Shown piece after piece: positions 1-12,300 of a DNA stretch of 64,000 bases; position 1 is the first letter of the stretch; every line of letters begins with the position of its first letter. Below the pieces are notes generated by a model. The model ran no database searches, was not told the origin of the DNA, and was given only the letters and a program-made list of their open reading frames with translations. The stretch comes from Lytechinus variegatus (Eukaryota > Echinodermata > Echinoidea > Temnopleuroida > Toxopneustidae): positions 60,385,197 through 60,449,196 of the forward strand of contig NC_054741.1 in assembly GCF_018143015.1 (NCBI RefSeq), given 5' to 3'. Position numbers and translations under genes: made by a program.

Positions 1-44
1 GAGAACGGCGACATTATGGGTTGACCAAATCCAGATCCCTTACC

Positions 45-638
45 TATGGAAGCTTAAAGTGCCACCGAGATGTTGAGATAATTATCTCGGGAAGTCGACA
101 TCTTGATAGCAAAAGATAAGATGACGAGATGTCTACATCTTTAAGAAGAGATGATTAGATGACATGATCATGGATCGAAGATCTTGTCATCTGACCATTT
201 CTTCTAAAAGATGTCGACATGACGAGATCCGGGATCTTGTCATCTTATCATCTCTTCTACAAGATGTTGACATGATGAGATCCTGGATCTTGTCATCTCA
301 TCATCTATTCTACACGATGTTGACATGATGAGATCCGGGATCTTGTCATCTCATCATCTCTTCTGAAAGATGTTGACATGATGAGATCCGGGATCTTGTC
401 ATCTCATCATCTCTTCTACAAGATGTCAACATGATGAGATCCGGGATCTTGTCATCTCATCATCTCTTCTACAAGATGTCAACATGATGAGATCCAGGAT
501 CTTGTCATCTCATCATCTCTTCTAAAAGATGTCGACATGATGAGATCTGGGATCTCGTCATCTTATCTTTTGCTATCAAGATGTCGACTTCCCGAGATAA
601 TTATCTCAACATCTCGGTGGCACTTTTAAGCTTCCATA
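45..638. mobile_element. Foldback MITE with internal minisatellite
   Basis: Long terminal inverted repeats: TATGGAAGCTTAAAGTGCC at 45 is matched in reverse complement by GGCACTTTTAAGCTTCCATA at the 3' end, and the match extends inward for about 80 bp. The element is flanked on both sides by CTTACC (39-44 and 639-644), read as a 6-bp target duplication. It lies inside the transposase reading frame of a Harbinger element, so it is the younger of the two. No coding capacity. Superfamily uncertain. Confidence 0.8.
205..575. repeat. 53-bp palindromic minisatellite, about 7 copies
   Basis: The word TGTTGAC/TGTCAAC/TGTCGAC recurs with starts at 212, 265, 318, 371, 424, 477 and 530, exactly 53 bp apart. 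Each unit contains ATGATGAGATCCGGGATCT and its near inverse, so every unit can fold and the array is bounded by the inverted arms of the host element. Copies differ by only a few bases, implying recent expansion or homogenisation. Confidence 0.9.
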
Positions 639-642
639 CTTA

Positions 643-1038
643 CCCAATGACACCCAAGATGTCCCATACTTCATTGTGGGCGACGATGCTTTCTCTCTGA
701 GAACATACCTAATGAAGCCATACAGTGCAAAGGCCCTGACCAGGGAAGAGCGTATCTATAACTACAGGCTGTCGAGGGCCAGGAGAGTCGTCGAGAACAC
801 ATTTGGTATCATGGCGAATAGATTCCAAGTCCTTCTCACCACCATGCAGCACCATGCCGACACAGTCAGGCTGATACTGAAGACTTGCATTCTGCTCTAC
901 AACCTAATGCGCACCCGCTACCCAGTCCTACAGAACAGGCTTGTGGACCGGCAGCTGAAGAATGGACAAATAGTTCCTGGAGAATGGCGAAGGGGCCAAA
1001 ACCTTGTTGACACAGTGGAGGTTCAAGCACGACGCTGA
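643..1038 (+). pseudogene. Harbinger transposase, C-terminal nuclease segment
   Basis: The frame reads PNDTQDVPYFIVGDDAF and continues to a stop at 1036-1038. GDDAF carries the second catalytic Asp, and RVVENTFGIMANRF carries the catalytic Glu of the DDE_Tnp_4 nuclease found in HARBI1-like proteins. The N-terminal continuation is at 1-44 (ENGDIMG, a stop, PNPDPLP), and removing the inserted element rejoins PLP to PND in frame. The remaining 132 codons are about a third of a usual Harbinger transposase. Family assignment is firm; function is lost through the insertion and the in-frame stop. Confidence 0.8.
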
Positions 1039-1485
1039 AGAGTGGAGTGCTCTTCTTTTATATGGTCTCGATTCAAATGTATCACATTCGCAATGCGACC
1101 GTTGTTTCCGCACCACGTGCGCATTGCATTCTCTATGCATACTTAATACTTCCGCAATAATCGTTTAGCATCCTATTTTTGTCCGCAATACATGTGTTAT
1201 ACTTCCGCATTACTTTCGTTACATTTTCGCAATGTCTGCAATACATTCCACAATTTTACAAGCAATATCCCTCGTAAAATAGCATTCGCAAGGTAATTCG
1301 TTTTTATTCGTGATATTTCCGCTTTTAATCGTAATTTGTTCGCTGTACATCTTTTATGTATCCGCAATTTTAAAGCGGATTTTTATTTTTTTTTGCCAAA
1401 TTTAATGCGGATGACAACGAATGACCGAAATTTGTATTCGCAATTCATGCGTAATTCAACTTCCCCCCAGTGGGACCGGGCCTTA

Positions 1486-1672
1486 GTAAAATTTTACCCA
1501 ATATTGGGTAGAAAAGGAACATGAATGTTTGCTGGTATTTTTTTACCCCATATCGGGCTATTTCAACGCAACAATGTGTAAAATCTTACAAAATATACAA
1601 ACATTTGTTTACCCAACCAACATGCATATTCACATTTTACCCACTATTAGGTGAACCTTTTTTACAGTGCAC
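1486..1672. mobile_element. Palindromic MITE with TTTACCCA ends (copy 1)
   Basis: Starts near TTTTACCCAATATTGGGTAG and ends with the inverse type TTTTACCCACTATTAGGTGAA. A related copy in opposite orientation is at 54086-54292 (shared core around CAACAAACATGCATG/CATGCATATTC and ATTTTACCCA). It lies directly against the TTA that flanks the Harbinger end. No coding potential. Ends are approximate. Confidence 0.5.
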
Positions 1673-1918
1673 ACACGCGCGCACCTTACTTTCACACATC
1701 ACACACAACACCTATCATATTGTGTAAAGGAAAAGATTGTAACTGATAATGTCAAAAGCTATAAATAATTTCATTTTTTTTGTTTCAGTACATTTTGGGG
1801 GAAACACAAAACTATTACAGCTCTTTATAAAAAATAGTATTATTGCCATCTTGTAAAGGAAACCAAACATGATGCGGCTTCAAAGATATCATTTAATGAT
1901 TCTTAATTATCCGTACAG

Positions 1919-2121
1919 ATGGACTAGACCAACTGACCGTCACAATAAGCATCGTTACATCGGCACGTCATGCTGAGCTTTTAAATAACTACACGATGAA
2001 GGACGCCACCGATAAAACTGATGTCATCACTCAAGTTGCAAGTGATGTTGTAACAGCATTTGTATTTATTGGTGACGAGAAAGTGTCTGTTCCCTTTAGT
2101 TTCAACCTTACACATTCTAAA
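1919..2121 (+). CDS. Gene A exon: GAIN domain, distal part
   Basis: Acceptor TCCGTACAG, donor GTGAGT. Starts in phase 1 and ends in phase 0. Reads LDQLTVTISIVTSARHAELL and ends VPFSFNLTHSK. The paralogous exon at 54444-54664 ends LPFSFNLTHSI, which fixes the frame. Confidence 0.85.
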
Positions 2122-3280
2122 GTGAGTATATACCGAAGAGTTTACAATCTTTTCAACTTCCCGTGCAAAATGAATTATAAAAGTAGGAATTGGTTTCAGT
2201 TTTACATGTAAATACATTTTCAGTGTTTCAATTTGGAATTCAAGGCAATAATTAAAGCATTATCACAGAAACGGTGTATATGTATTTTTTACTTTGGCTT
2301 GTGCTTCGTATTATTTCTGACCCTCGAACAACATTTAACATTAATTGGGAGACTCTGCAAGACAGTATTTCCTCAGAAATAAATAAATCTTCAGAACGAA
2401 AGTTAGAAACAAACCTTTCATAATCAATGAAAATAATAACCGTCTTCGGGGCGGCGCCAGGAAAATTTGACGGTGGGCATGGTGACCTAAAGTGGAACTC
2501 ATATTTTATGGAGGTATCATAGAATTAGACGACAAAGACTTCCCCGTTATACGACATTCTTTTTTTAATTTTTCCCTTCATCTTTGTTCTGTGGCCTTTA
2601 TTTGTTTCCACTACTTGAAACATCATACGAGAGGTTGCCCCACCTGCCTCCCCTTCCCCCGTGGCACCGCCCCTGACCTTCGAATCAACTAAGAATAGTG
2701 ATATATGTCACTGGTACTCAAACTACTCACACTATTCATTTAAAATATTATAATTACCAATTTCTTTTAAAAATGTAAGGTGTCTTTGAAATGTAAAAGT
2801 AATACTGACCATTCCATACTAAATAAAGTATAATATGAAAAGGGGAAGTAACCCGGGATGTATGTCAAATGCAGCTGATGCTTTCAAAACATTATTTTTA
2901 TTTTGTTCATTTTCTTTTCCCTACATAAAATGCAGGTACTATCCCAGCCTCCATTGCCGAAATGTGGCTTCTTCGACACACAATCAAGGTATCATAATAT
3001 GGGTTTATTATGGAAGCCATGCATGTCGTCACCATTCTTTTGTTTTCGGCATTGTGCTTATTAGATTGGTTGTGATATTTGTTGTGAATCGATCATTGAG
3101 TCTCTATGTGATTTGAACACTAGAAAGAGTGCATTTGGTGCTATATAAGTTACATTATAGTTGTATTTATTATGATTATCATTATTGTTATTATTCTTAT
3201 CATTATTCTCATCACTATCATCGTCATTATTAGGATCATTATTATTAGTAGTAGTAGTAGTAGAAGTAGTAGTAGTGGTT

Positions 3281-3329
<49 letters not shown>

Positions 3330-6300
3330 TAGTAGTAGTAGTAGTAGAAGTAATAGTAATAGTTATAGTAGTAGTGCTAGTATCATCATTATTACTTGGA
3401 AATCTCACATTTTCAAATTAGCAAACTTGTATCCAGAAATTCTGGTGAAATCTCCAAATTTAAATCTATATTTTCCCACTCGTGTCTGTTATGTTTAGAA
3501 TCCATTCTAATTTTGCCGCATTTAAATAACGGTATCCTTTCTAGGGGGAACTTTTTCAAAACTTCATATCAATAAAATGTTATTATCCAAAAAGAGTAAT
3601 ACGATACAAGTTTCCGGGCTTATTCTAAACCACGCTTTATTTATTCATGTAATATTCTACAAATCCATGATTTTCATACAGTTAACCTTGGAATAGTTCT
3701 GTTTCAATTTTAAGAAAAAACATTGCCCGCCATGCACTGTCTCTTCCTTATTTATAGAAGGAATGACGGAATTCATAGTTACCCAACTCGTCAAAGTAAT
3801 TATTATTATCTTCCACGTACTCGTACCGCTTTTTCACATAATACAAGTGTTATCACAGGTCCATTATTTTGGAATGATCTACAATTCGATTCCAGATCCG
3901 CATATTCTTTTACACGTTATTCGAAAACTTACATCTGAATGATCATCCCTCGGGACAGAATGTTCTCCCTAACTCTTGTCAGTTCACCCTTCCTCTCTCT
4001 TTCTTTTTAGGTATTTTTTTATCTCCTTTTCGTAACATATATCACAAATTTAATATAATTATAAGATATTATAGGGAAACTATAAATTACAAGCTCTGCT
4101 TTTTTTTTAATTTACCCTTCATATCCTCACTTTCTGTCTCCAATCGGGAATGTTCAAATGTTATAACCATTTTATCTTCTAGATTAAATTATTGTGATGT
4201 ATTGTATCATTTTATCATAAATGATTTTTTCTTTCTTGTTAGACGTTAAATTTTATGAGATATGAAAATAAACCAAACATTTCCTTTTTGAAATGCTCAT
4301 TAAGTGATGTGTCTGGTTAATATTTTTCCAAAAGAAACTGGAATTTCAGCGGCTGCCGGGAGATCCCAACAGACAACGCGAATATGACGTCATGTTACTG
4401 TGATCACATGACTAGCTTTGCCATTCTCGTGCAGTTGCGACCGAATGATCGGGTAAGATTACACAACCATGCTGAATTTACACAAAAATATAGAAATTAC
4501 ACAACCTACAGAAATTACACGACCATACAGAAATCCCATGTGTCCCAACCAATTTCAAGGAATTATACATGTTATATGACCACTGACTGCAATCCAAATT
4601 ATAGTTGAATCCTCATGTTATTATATTCAAGTATGTTCCGTCGATTTCAAATAACTTTTCAAAGAATGACATTTAACTCAAGTATAGTTGCCGGAGGCAT
4701 TGTTTTCAGGTCGACTGTCCATCCATCCGTCCCGTTTCTGTACTCGCAAGAACTATACAGGCATCCATTCGACTAAATCGATAGTGTTCTGAATAGTTTT
4801 CGCAGAGGACACAGGATCAAATGTTACATAGCATTTTACAACTGAAATGCCCAATTCTCTCGATAACTAAATCTGTCTTGGGGATTAACTTCAAACTCGG
4901 CTAATGATATTTTTTTACATTAATTACGATAATCTGATTAGATTTAGTGATTATTTTACAACAGAAACTAGATATTTGATTTCGATTATGAATCCAGATA
5001 AAAGATATTGTCTGTTAACAATGCCATATTGCAGGATGTAAATGAGATCGATATATTCATCGGTGCTATTCTGACCCGGTGTGGTATTGGACTTTCAGTG
5101 ACGTCACTCATCATTAGTCTGATTTTCTTCTTTATTCTCAGGTGAGAATATCAAGTTATGTATCGTTTGTTTTGCGGTTTGGAAATCTCTCAAAACTCAT
5201 AGATACTTTAAATGCATTCCGTGAGGCAAGGTTCTTCTTATTTCTTTAAATGGGGAATCAGTACGACCCCCCTTGAATAATCCCGAGTAAATAATATATT
5301 TCTGATTTGTAACTTTGTGTCTCACTGTAATTGTTCATATTAAGTGTCTGTTTGTAAGATTGAAAATGATCCAATATGTGTGGAGTTTGATCAATATATA
5401 AATTTTGAAACTTGAAACTATATTTTTTCTTGATAACCAGAGGCTGCGTTGCTACGAGGGCATGATGAGACCCCCCCCCCCGCTAGAAGTAACACAGTGT
5501 CCCACAGTGTGTGTCACGGCGTGTTCACAGTGTGGAACACAATGTGAAATCACCTTAACATTGTGGACATCACATATTCACATAGTCGACCATGAGAACA
5601 CGCTCTGAACAGTCACACTGTCGAGGTGTCCACAGTGTGAAAATATCTTCACACTGTGGAATTTTTGCACTTTATCACATAAGTCTTCTTTGTGAACACA
5701 CTATTATCACACTGTGTGATACTGTTCTTTCCAGCAGGGCCCTTTCTCACTTCGATTTTTGAAGTTGTCAAGAAAAAGAGATTGAAACAGGAAGAAAGAA
5801 GAATATAAAAGAATATAAAAATGAAAACAATTGCACTTGATAATTGAATAGAAAATGACGTCACTTCGATGTCGCCTTTCACACAAAATCAGCTGTTAAT
5901 ACCATTTCGCTACCCCTGTTGATAGCAATACATAATATATTAATAGCGCATTTTATCTGAACATGTTATCCTGTATGAAGATGTTTTAATGAATAAATAA
6001 ATATCTGCAATCTGATGGAATATTAATATACCAGTACTTGAAATTTATGTGACTTGAAAAATCCAACATCAATATTTACAGAGAGGTATCATCGTCGGTG
6101 GGGTGATATGTATCTGTCAATTGGATTCACAGGAAAGTTTTGAATGGGGGGGCATTAAAGCCCCTACCATTTGATTTGATGTCAGCATTTCGAAGCAAGT
6201 TACATTCTCCAATAATATGTTGATATTCTTGTGTTTTAAAAAATACGATAAGATGAAAACCCCATTGGAGACCTGAATATAAGATTAACCAAAGCCCATT

Positions 6301-9300
6301 TCTTTTTCAATTGAATTGAGCATGGAAAATTGTTGCAGAGGTGTGATCCCATCAGATTTTAATCTATATCACTGAATTTCATTAGGAAATTCCCGAAATG
6401 GGTCATCTTTTATGTTCAGATACTCAATTGAATGATATACGGGGGAAATTATTTGTTTTGTAAATCATTATTAAATGAAAACTTTTGATAATCGTCATAT
6501 GGACGATAACATTTCTAAATTGAAGCGAGCCTGAAAAAAAAGACAAGGAAAAGGAACAAAGGTATAGCATTCTGACAAGAAACTGTTTGATATAGAATTT
6601 AGCGGTGACACCATTTTCTTCACACTATCTGGGTTTTCTGCATTGGCTTTCAGTAAATAAGTTGAGCGAAGAATTCGCAATAACTTATATAATTAGGGCA
6701 AAGGGACACATATTGATTTCTAATGAAAAGTTTATAATTACGCCTTTATCAAAATGTAGTTCCGTGATTGTTCCCAATCAATCTCAAGGAAATTTTCTTC
6801 TTATCCCTAAAAACGAAAATGAATGGGGTTTTTTCATAGAAGTTGTTTTCACTTTATACTTAGACGATCCTTGGCAGCTGACCGTGTAATAATTCACACC
6901 AACCTGATGATTGCCATTCTGTTCTTTGACATCACCTTCCTTTTCAACACCAATCCAATTGAAATCGAGGTAATTTTGTTTCCACATGGAAAGCTTTTGG
7001 TAATTACATATTCTATATCTTGTAAAACCTCTTAAACTTGTATCATCCGATTGCGAGTATTTGTGTGTTATTTTCAATTTCAAAAAGCAAATATTGATTT
7101 CAAATAATGCAATGCACTATCACTTCCTTGGCTATATGAATGCCTTCGTAAACATTTCTCATCTTCGGATTTAAAAAAAAGAAGAAAAAAAAGGTTTTCC
7201 AGTTTGGATCAGAAGTGGTGGCGTAATGAGCAAGCCGAGGAATTGAGGTCGGCCAGATATTGCGTATGGAACAAATTTCTTTCTTTTTCTTTTTTTTCTG
7301 TTTATAAATTTTGGTAAATCCATGGCCCTCTCTCTCTCTTTCTCTCTGTATGATCAGAAAGATAGTTTGGCCTTCCAAAGTTTAATCTTCACTTATTGTA
7401 GTCAATATCACATTATGAGTTCTGTTACATGTAACAGGAACAAAACTGGATTACATAGTAGTGACTCACTCTCCCTATCAATGATTTATCAATAATCAGA
7501 TTAGTCAACATGAAATTACTCCACATAAAATGAAAATATAACATTTCATTTTTAACGGATTATGATTGAACAGTTTTTTCTTACTTGATATTTCGCAACA
7601 TTAAGTTCTGCTTCATAATCATTTTTATATTTTTTTATTGTGTTTTGTGGTATTTTTTTCATTCCAAGTGCATTTGCATAACAAAACACAAGAAAGAGAA
7701 TCAATATGTGCTCGTCGAGCAGCGCCACTTAATGGATGAATCGTGCGCTGCATGAAAATATGAAATTATCGTTTTTAATATAAAAAAAATACTCATTTCG
7801 AAAAAGAAAACATACAATCTCCTGGCTCGAAAATCGAGAATGAAAAATGATAGAGAAATAATCTGTCCTCCTTTTCCTTAACCTTGTATTGTATTCAAAA
7901 TGTTGGTTAAGTTTGCGAGCACGCCTGATAATTTCCTTGTAAAAGTACCGCCAGCTGAAAACATTGATTGGCGAGCAACAACAGTAACAGCAAAACAAAA
8001 TGAATGTACATGTAATTTATTTCTGGAATCAGGGCTTATAAAACTATCTAAAAAAAACCCCACTGTTTTGGAAATTTTCATTTGACTTTCAAGACACTTC
8101 CAATGCAAGGTCGGTGAAATTACAGATACATTATTGCTTCTCTTTGGTCGCTTTCAATTCGTTGAATCTTCCTATGCTATTTAATAATGTATTTCAGTAA
8201 GTAAAGCTCCAGGGTAAGCGTCCATGAGTTTTAAATAAAGCAAAGTTATTTTTGGTTGATCGGTTGCTCAAATCGGTATGATGATCGGTTTTGAATGAAA
8301 TATATATATTGTTATTCATGAGATTTCAACCAATGTTGTTGCATCTAAATCCTGTATTACTTTGATTTTACTTGAACCTCTTGTATCTAGGCTGCATGCA
8401 AATCATATGCCTTCATTTTGCACTACTTCTCTCTGGCAATGATGTTTTGGATGCTCGTAGAGGGCGTACATCTATATCGTCAAATCATCAGAGTGTTTGA
8501 TTCTGACAATCTACGAACATGGGTCTACGGTATCATAGGATGGGGTAAGTCCATACCTGTGGCATGCCTGATAACAAAAAATAAGGGTGTCAAACACACT
8601 AAAATGCCGAAAGGGGGGTATGTTTTTTGTGCGTTAACCTATGTGATTAGGGTCAGATATGCGAAGGTATTAACAAAATAGAATATAACTAAAAAGGGTA
8701 TACTTTTTGCGCCTAAACTTCGTATGATAGGGTCCGATTTACCCCTGTGATTTAATGAGTGATTTAGGATTCATTTCCGATACTCCCTGCTAGTAAAATC
8801 TACAGGAGTCTGAACACTTTGTATTTTTTAGATGATGGATCCTACCAATGAACCAGCGATTGACACAATATTACCGTGGTGTTGCACGTGCAGGTAGAGT
8901 TGCTGCCTTAAGTGAAGGAAATTAATTTCCTGATAATCCTGACGAATTATATCCAATTGGATATCAGTGTTATCATCATCCTATCAAACTTCACCTTAGC
9001 GTTAAAAGACGTGTTTGCAATCAAAATTATTACTATACAAATTCAAGTTAAGCCTTCAGTTAAAAGTAATAAAATTGCCGAATATTGTTTTACTATTTCC
9101 CGAAATATTTTCAAGGTTTGCCAGCCCTGATAATCACTATTACTGGAGGTGTGAGGCATCAGAGCTATGGATATGATCAATAGTGAGTGCATGGTCAATG
9201 TTTTATAATAGCACATTGTGTAACATGTTTTGTAATAAATGATGTATGTATAAGTTCATTCTTCCATAGACATGATAGATGACAACTGCAGTTTCCTCAT

Positions 9301-12300
9301 GTGAACATGGTTTATTAAGTTTTTCTTACACCGTAAAACACTTTAAATATTTATAATAATAGTAATAAATTGTATTTATATCGCGCTTTATCAATCTACG
9401 ACTGCTCAAAGTGCTTCACAATGATTATTACCCGGTCACTGGATTCATAGCATTTCAAGTAGGCTACAAGGCGCACACTTGCTAAACCAACCACAATGAC
9501 GATTGTTTCCTATACCGGTACCCAATTAGCACCTGGGTGAGAGTGGCAAAATGTAGATTGACGCCTTGCCAAAGGACGCTAGGTCATGGTGGGATTCGAA
9601 CAGACGACCCTCTGATTACAAGGTGAGAGTCAGAACCGCTACACCACCATGACCATGGCTATTCAACGTTGTTTTATACAACGTTGTTTAATGTACTTTA
9701 CAGTAGTTTAACATCATGCTTAATTTATTGAATATTAGATATTACAAATTGGACAATGTTAAACGTTTGACTGTGTATTTACCATTCTGAAGACTTTATT
9801 CTTTCCTTTTCATAATGCAGTTGCTGGCTGAACCCAAACGATGGAACTATTTGGGCATTTAGCGGACCTCTTAGCTTAATTACATTCGTAAGAAATCTAA
9901 ACTCTGCACTCAATCATTTGATTTTAAATTTTCATTATATAATCCATACTTCTTCTGCTATACATGTTATTCATGTATTGTACATACATCCATATGGAAG
10001 AGTATACAGCATTCGGCAGACCTCCGACTTCGTCAGTATGTATCGTTATTGACATGTCCGTACGCAGAATTTTATTGCTGGGGGGGGGGGGCAGGACGCG
10101 AAGACTTTAAAAAAAATCGAAAGCGAGGGAGTGAAGCGACAGAGCTTCTCATTGGGATGCTTTATATCTTTTGTAAAGTGTAACTGATGGATTTTGTGCC
10201 TAACATCGAACGATTATGACTTTACCTCGAAGAATGTACATTAATCGTCCTTATATCATATTAATCTACAATACAAATGCACAGTGGCGTACCGTGGGTC
10301 ACGGCATTGGGGGGGCACCAGCAAAAATTTCGGGTCACTTAGGGAGCGCGCAAAGCGCGCTCAGTTGTCAGGTGAACTGACCTAATAGAGATATTTTAAG
10401 GACATGCAGTGCCATCAAACGAATATGTATCTCACTGATTAAATAATGCGAGCGCGAAGCGCGAGCTGAAATTTTTTTATATTAAGGACTAAAAATTGCA
10501 TTATAAGCAAATTGTTTTGTAATCATACTGTACTGTCTCACTAGACAAACAATGCGAGCGCGTAGCGCGAGCTAAAATTTTTGTATATACTGACCCTAAA
10601 CAAGGAAATTTTAAGGATTATATTTTAGAATCCATTAAGAGTATAAATATCTCACCATAGTCATCTAATGCTATTGCCACCCTTTGCTGATTTTGTTAGA
10701 ATTACATCTAAACACAGTCATGAAGCACCTTTTATAGTCATGTAATCATGATGATCATACGCATCTTACTAATCAAATACTGCAAGCGCAAAAGCGCGAG
10801 CTGAAAATTTAGAAAATATAGACCTGAAGAAGGGCATTCTAAGGGTTGTTTGTAGGAATACTCTAAGACCCTACGTATTTGACTAACCAAATGATGCGAG
10901 CGCGAAGCGCGAGCTGAAATTTTTGTATATATTGACCACAAACATGGATATTTTAAGGACTATAGTTACGAATCCATTAAGTCAGAGTATACATATAGTC
11001 ATCTAATGCGAGTGCCAAGCGCTTACTGATTTTGTTAGAATTACATTTAAACACATGGAGCACTTTTTGAAGTCATTGTTATAATGATTATTATATGCAT
11101 CTCACTAATGAAATACTGCGAGCGCGAGCTGAAAATATAGGAAATTCAGACATGAAGAGGGGCATTCCAAGGCTTGTTTGTAGGAATTCACTAAGACCCC
11201 ATGTATTTCACTAACCAAATGATGCGAGCGGGAAGCGCGAGCTAAATTTTTTTTATATTCAGATCAGAAAAATTGACATTTTAAGGACTGATTTTAGGAG
11301 TTCATGAAGAGCAGAAATCTCACCAATCCACTTATGCGAACGTTAGCACGGACAGGCAGGAAATGTTTTATATTAAGACCTTAAAATAGGGCAATAACTT
11401 TCAGTTGTCATGAAAAAGAAGAATATATCACTTCTTATAACAATAATAACTCTAATTGCGAGGAAATATATTATTTTGTGGTATATTGATTTGAAAACGG
11501 GAGGCTTTAGTACAGCAGGTATCTCGTTAAAAAGTCTTTGCGAGCGCCAGGAACAACGGAGACACAATTAAGCAAATAATGTTTCATAAAGTTGTGAAAA
11601 AATGCTTATATAACATAATATAATATAACAATATGATCAACAACAATTTCGTTTTCCCCCACTACGTTTCTCTTTCTTTTTTCCCTCTTTTTCTCCTTTT
11701 CCCCGTTTTTTTTTTTTTTTTGGCCAGCCGATTGGGGGGGCACGTGCCCCCCCATGCCCCCCCCCCCCGTAGTTACGCCACTGCAAATGCAATAACCCAG
11801 AAGTTTTAAGAAGTTGCAGTTTAGAATTAAAACCTTTATATACATTATATATAAAGATTGTTTTATTAATGAAATACATGTATTCGTATTTATTAATTGG
11901 CACCATTAGGTCAACGTCATTATTCTTGCACTTGTTGTAAAGGCAGTGGTAGCGGCATCTCGAGGACAACTTGAAAATGATAAAATCAAGCAAATCAGGT
12001 AATAATTAGTTATTATTCCTATTTTTTGATAACTATAGTCGTTTCGTATTCGTAAAAACTATATTAAGCTGAAGGCAAGACTGGTATAAAACCTCTTAAT
12101 TCATTTCCAATCAACATTGATTTTTAAAAAAATATTATATTACTTAATTGACACAAGTACTTTTCTATGCATTTTTAGGGGGAATACATATTATTCATGG
12201 AAAGATTACATGATGTAGAGTTGATATGCTGTGTAATTATGTTGAATGTTTTCGCATAAAATACCAATGGGTTTCAGTTTGCATTTTGTGTTTTCGTTTT

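Larger units (their letters stand above)
1..1482 (+). mobile_element. PIF/Harbinger DNA transposon, 3' part
   Basis: The C-terminal half of a Harbinger-type DDE transposase is followed by about 440 bp of non-coding DNA rich in recurring TTCCGCAAT and ATTCGCAAT words. The end reads CCAGTGGGACCGGGCC and is followed by TTA at 1483-1485. The G/C-rich terminus and the TTA target fit the PIF/Harbinger superfamily (TWA target). The 5' end lies outside the window. The coding part is interrupted by another element at 45-638, and a TGA falls in the expected frame near position 22-24, so this copy is dead. Confidence 0.8.

Noticed and set aside
3061-3498. Overlapping poly-Thr, poly-Ser and poly-Val open frames
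   Set aside because: They are the frames of a (TAG)n microsatellite inside a gene A intron.
9587-9657. tRNA-Thr-like gene on the minus strand
   Set aside because: Same reasoning; it continues into a SINE body with a GCGCGATATAAAT tail.
11637-11993. 118-codon minus-strand frame
   Set aside because: Antisense to the hAT-like element end and the TM5 exon of gene A.
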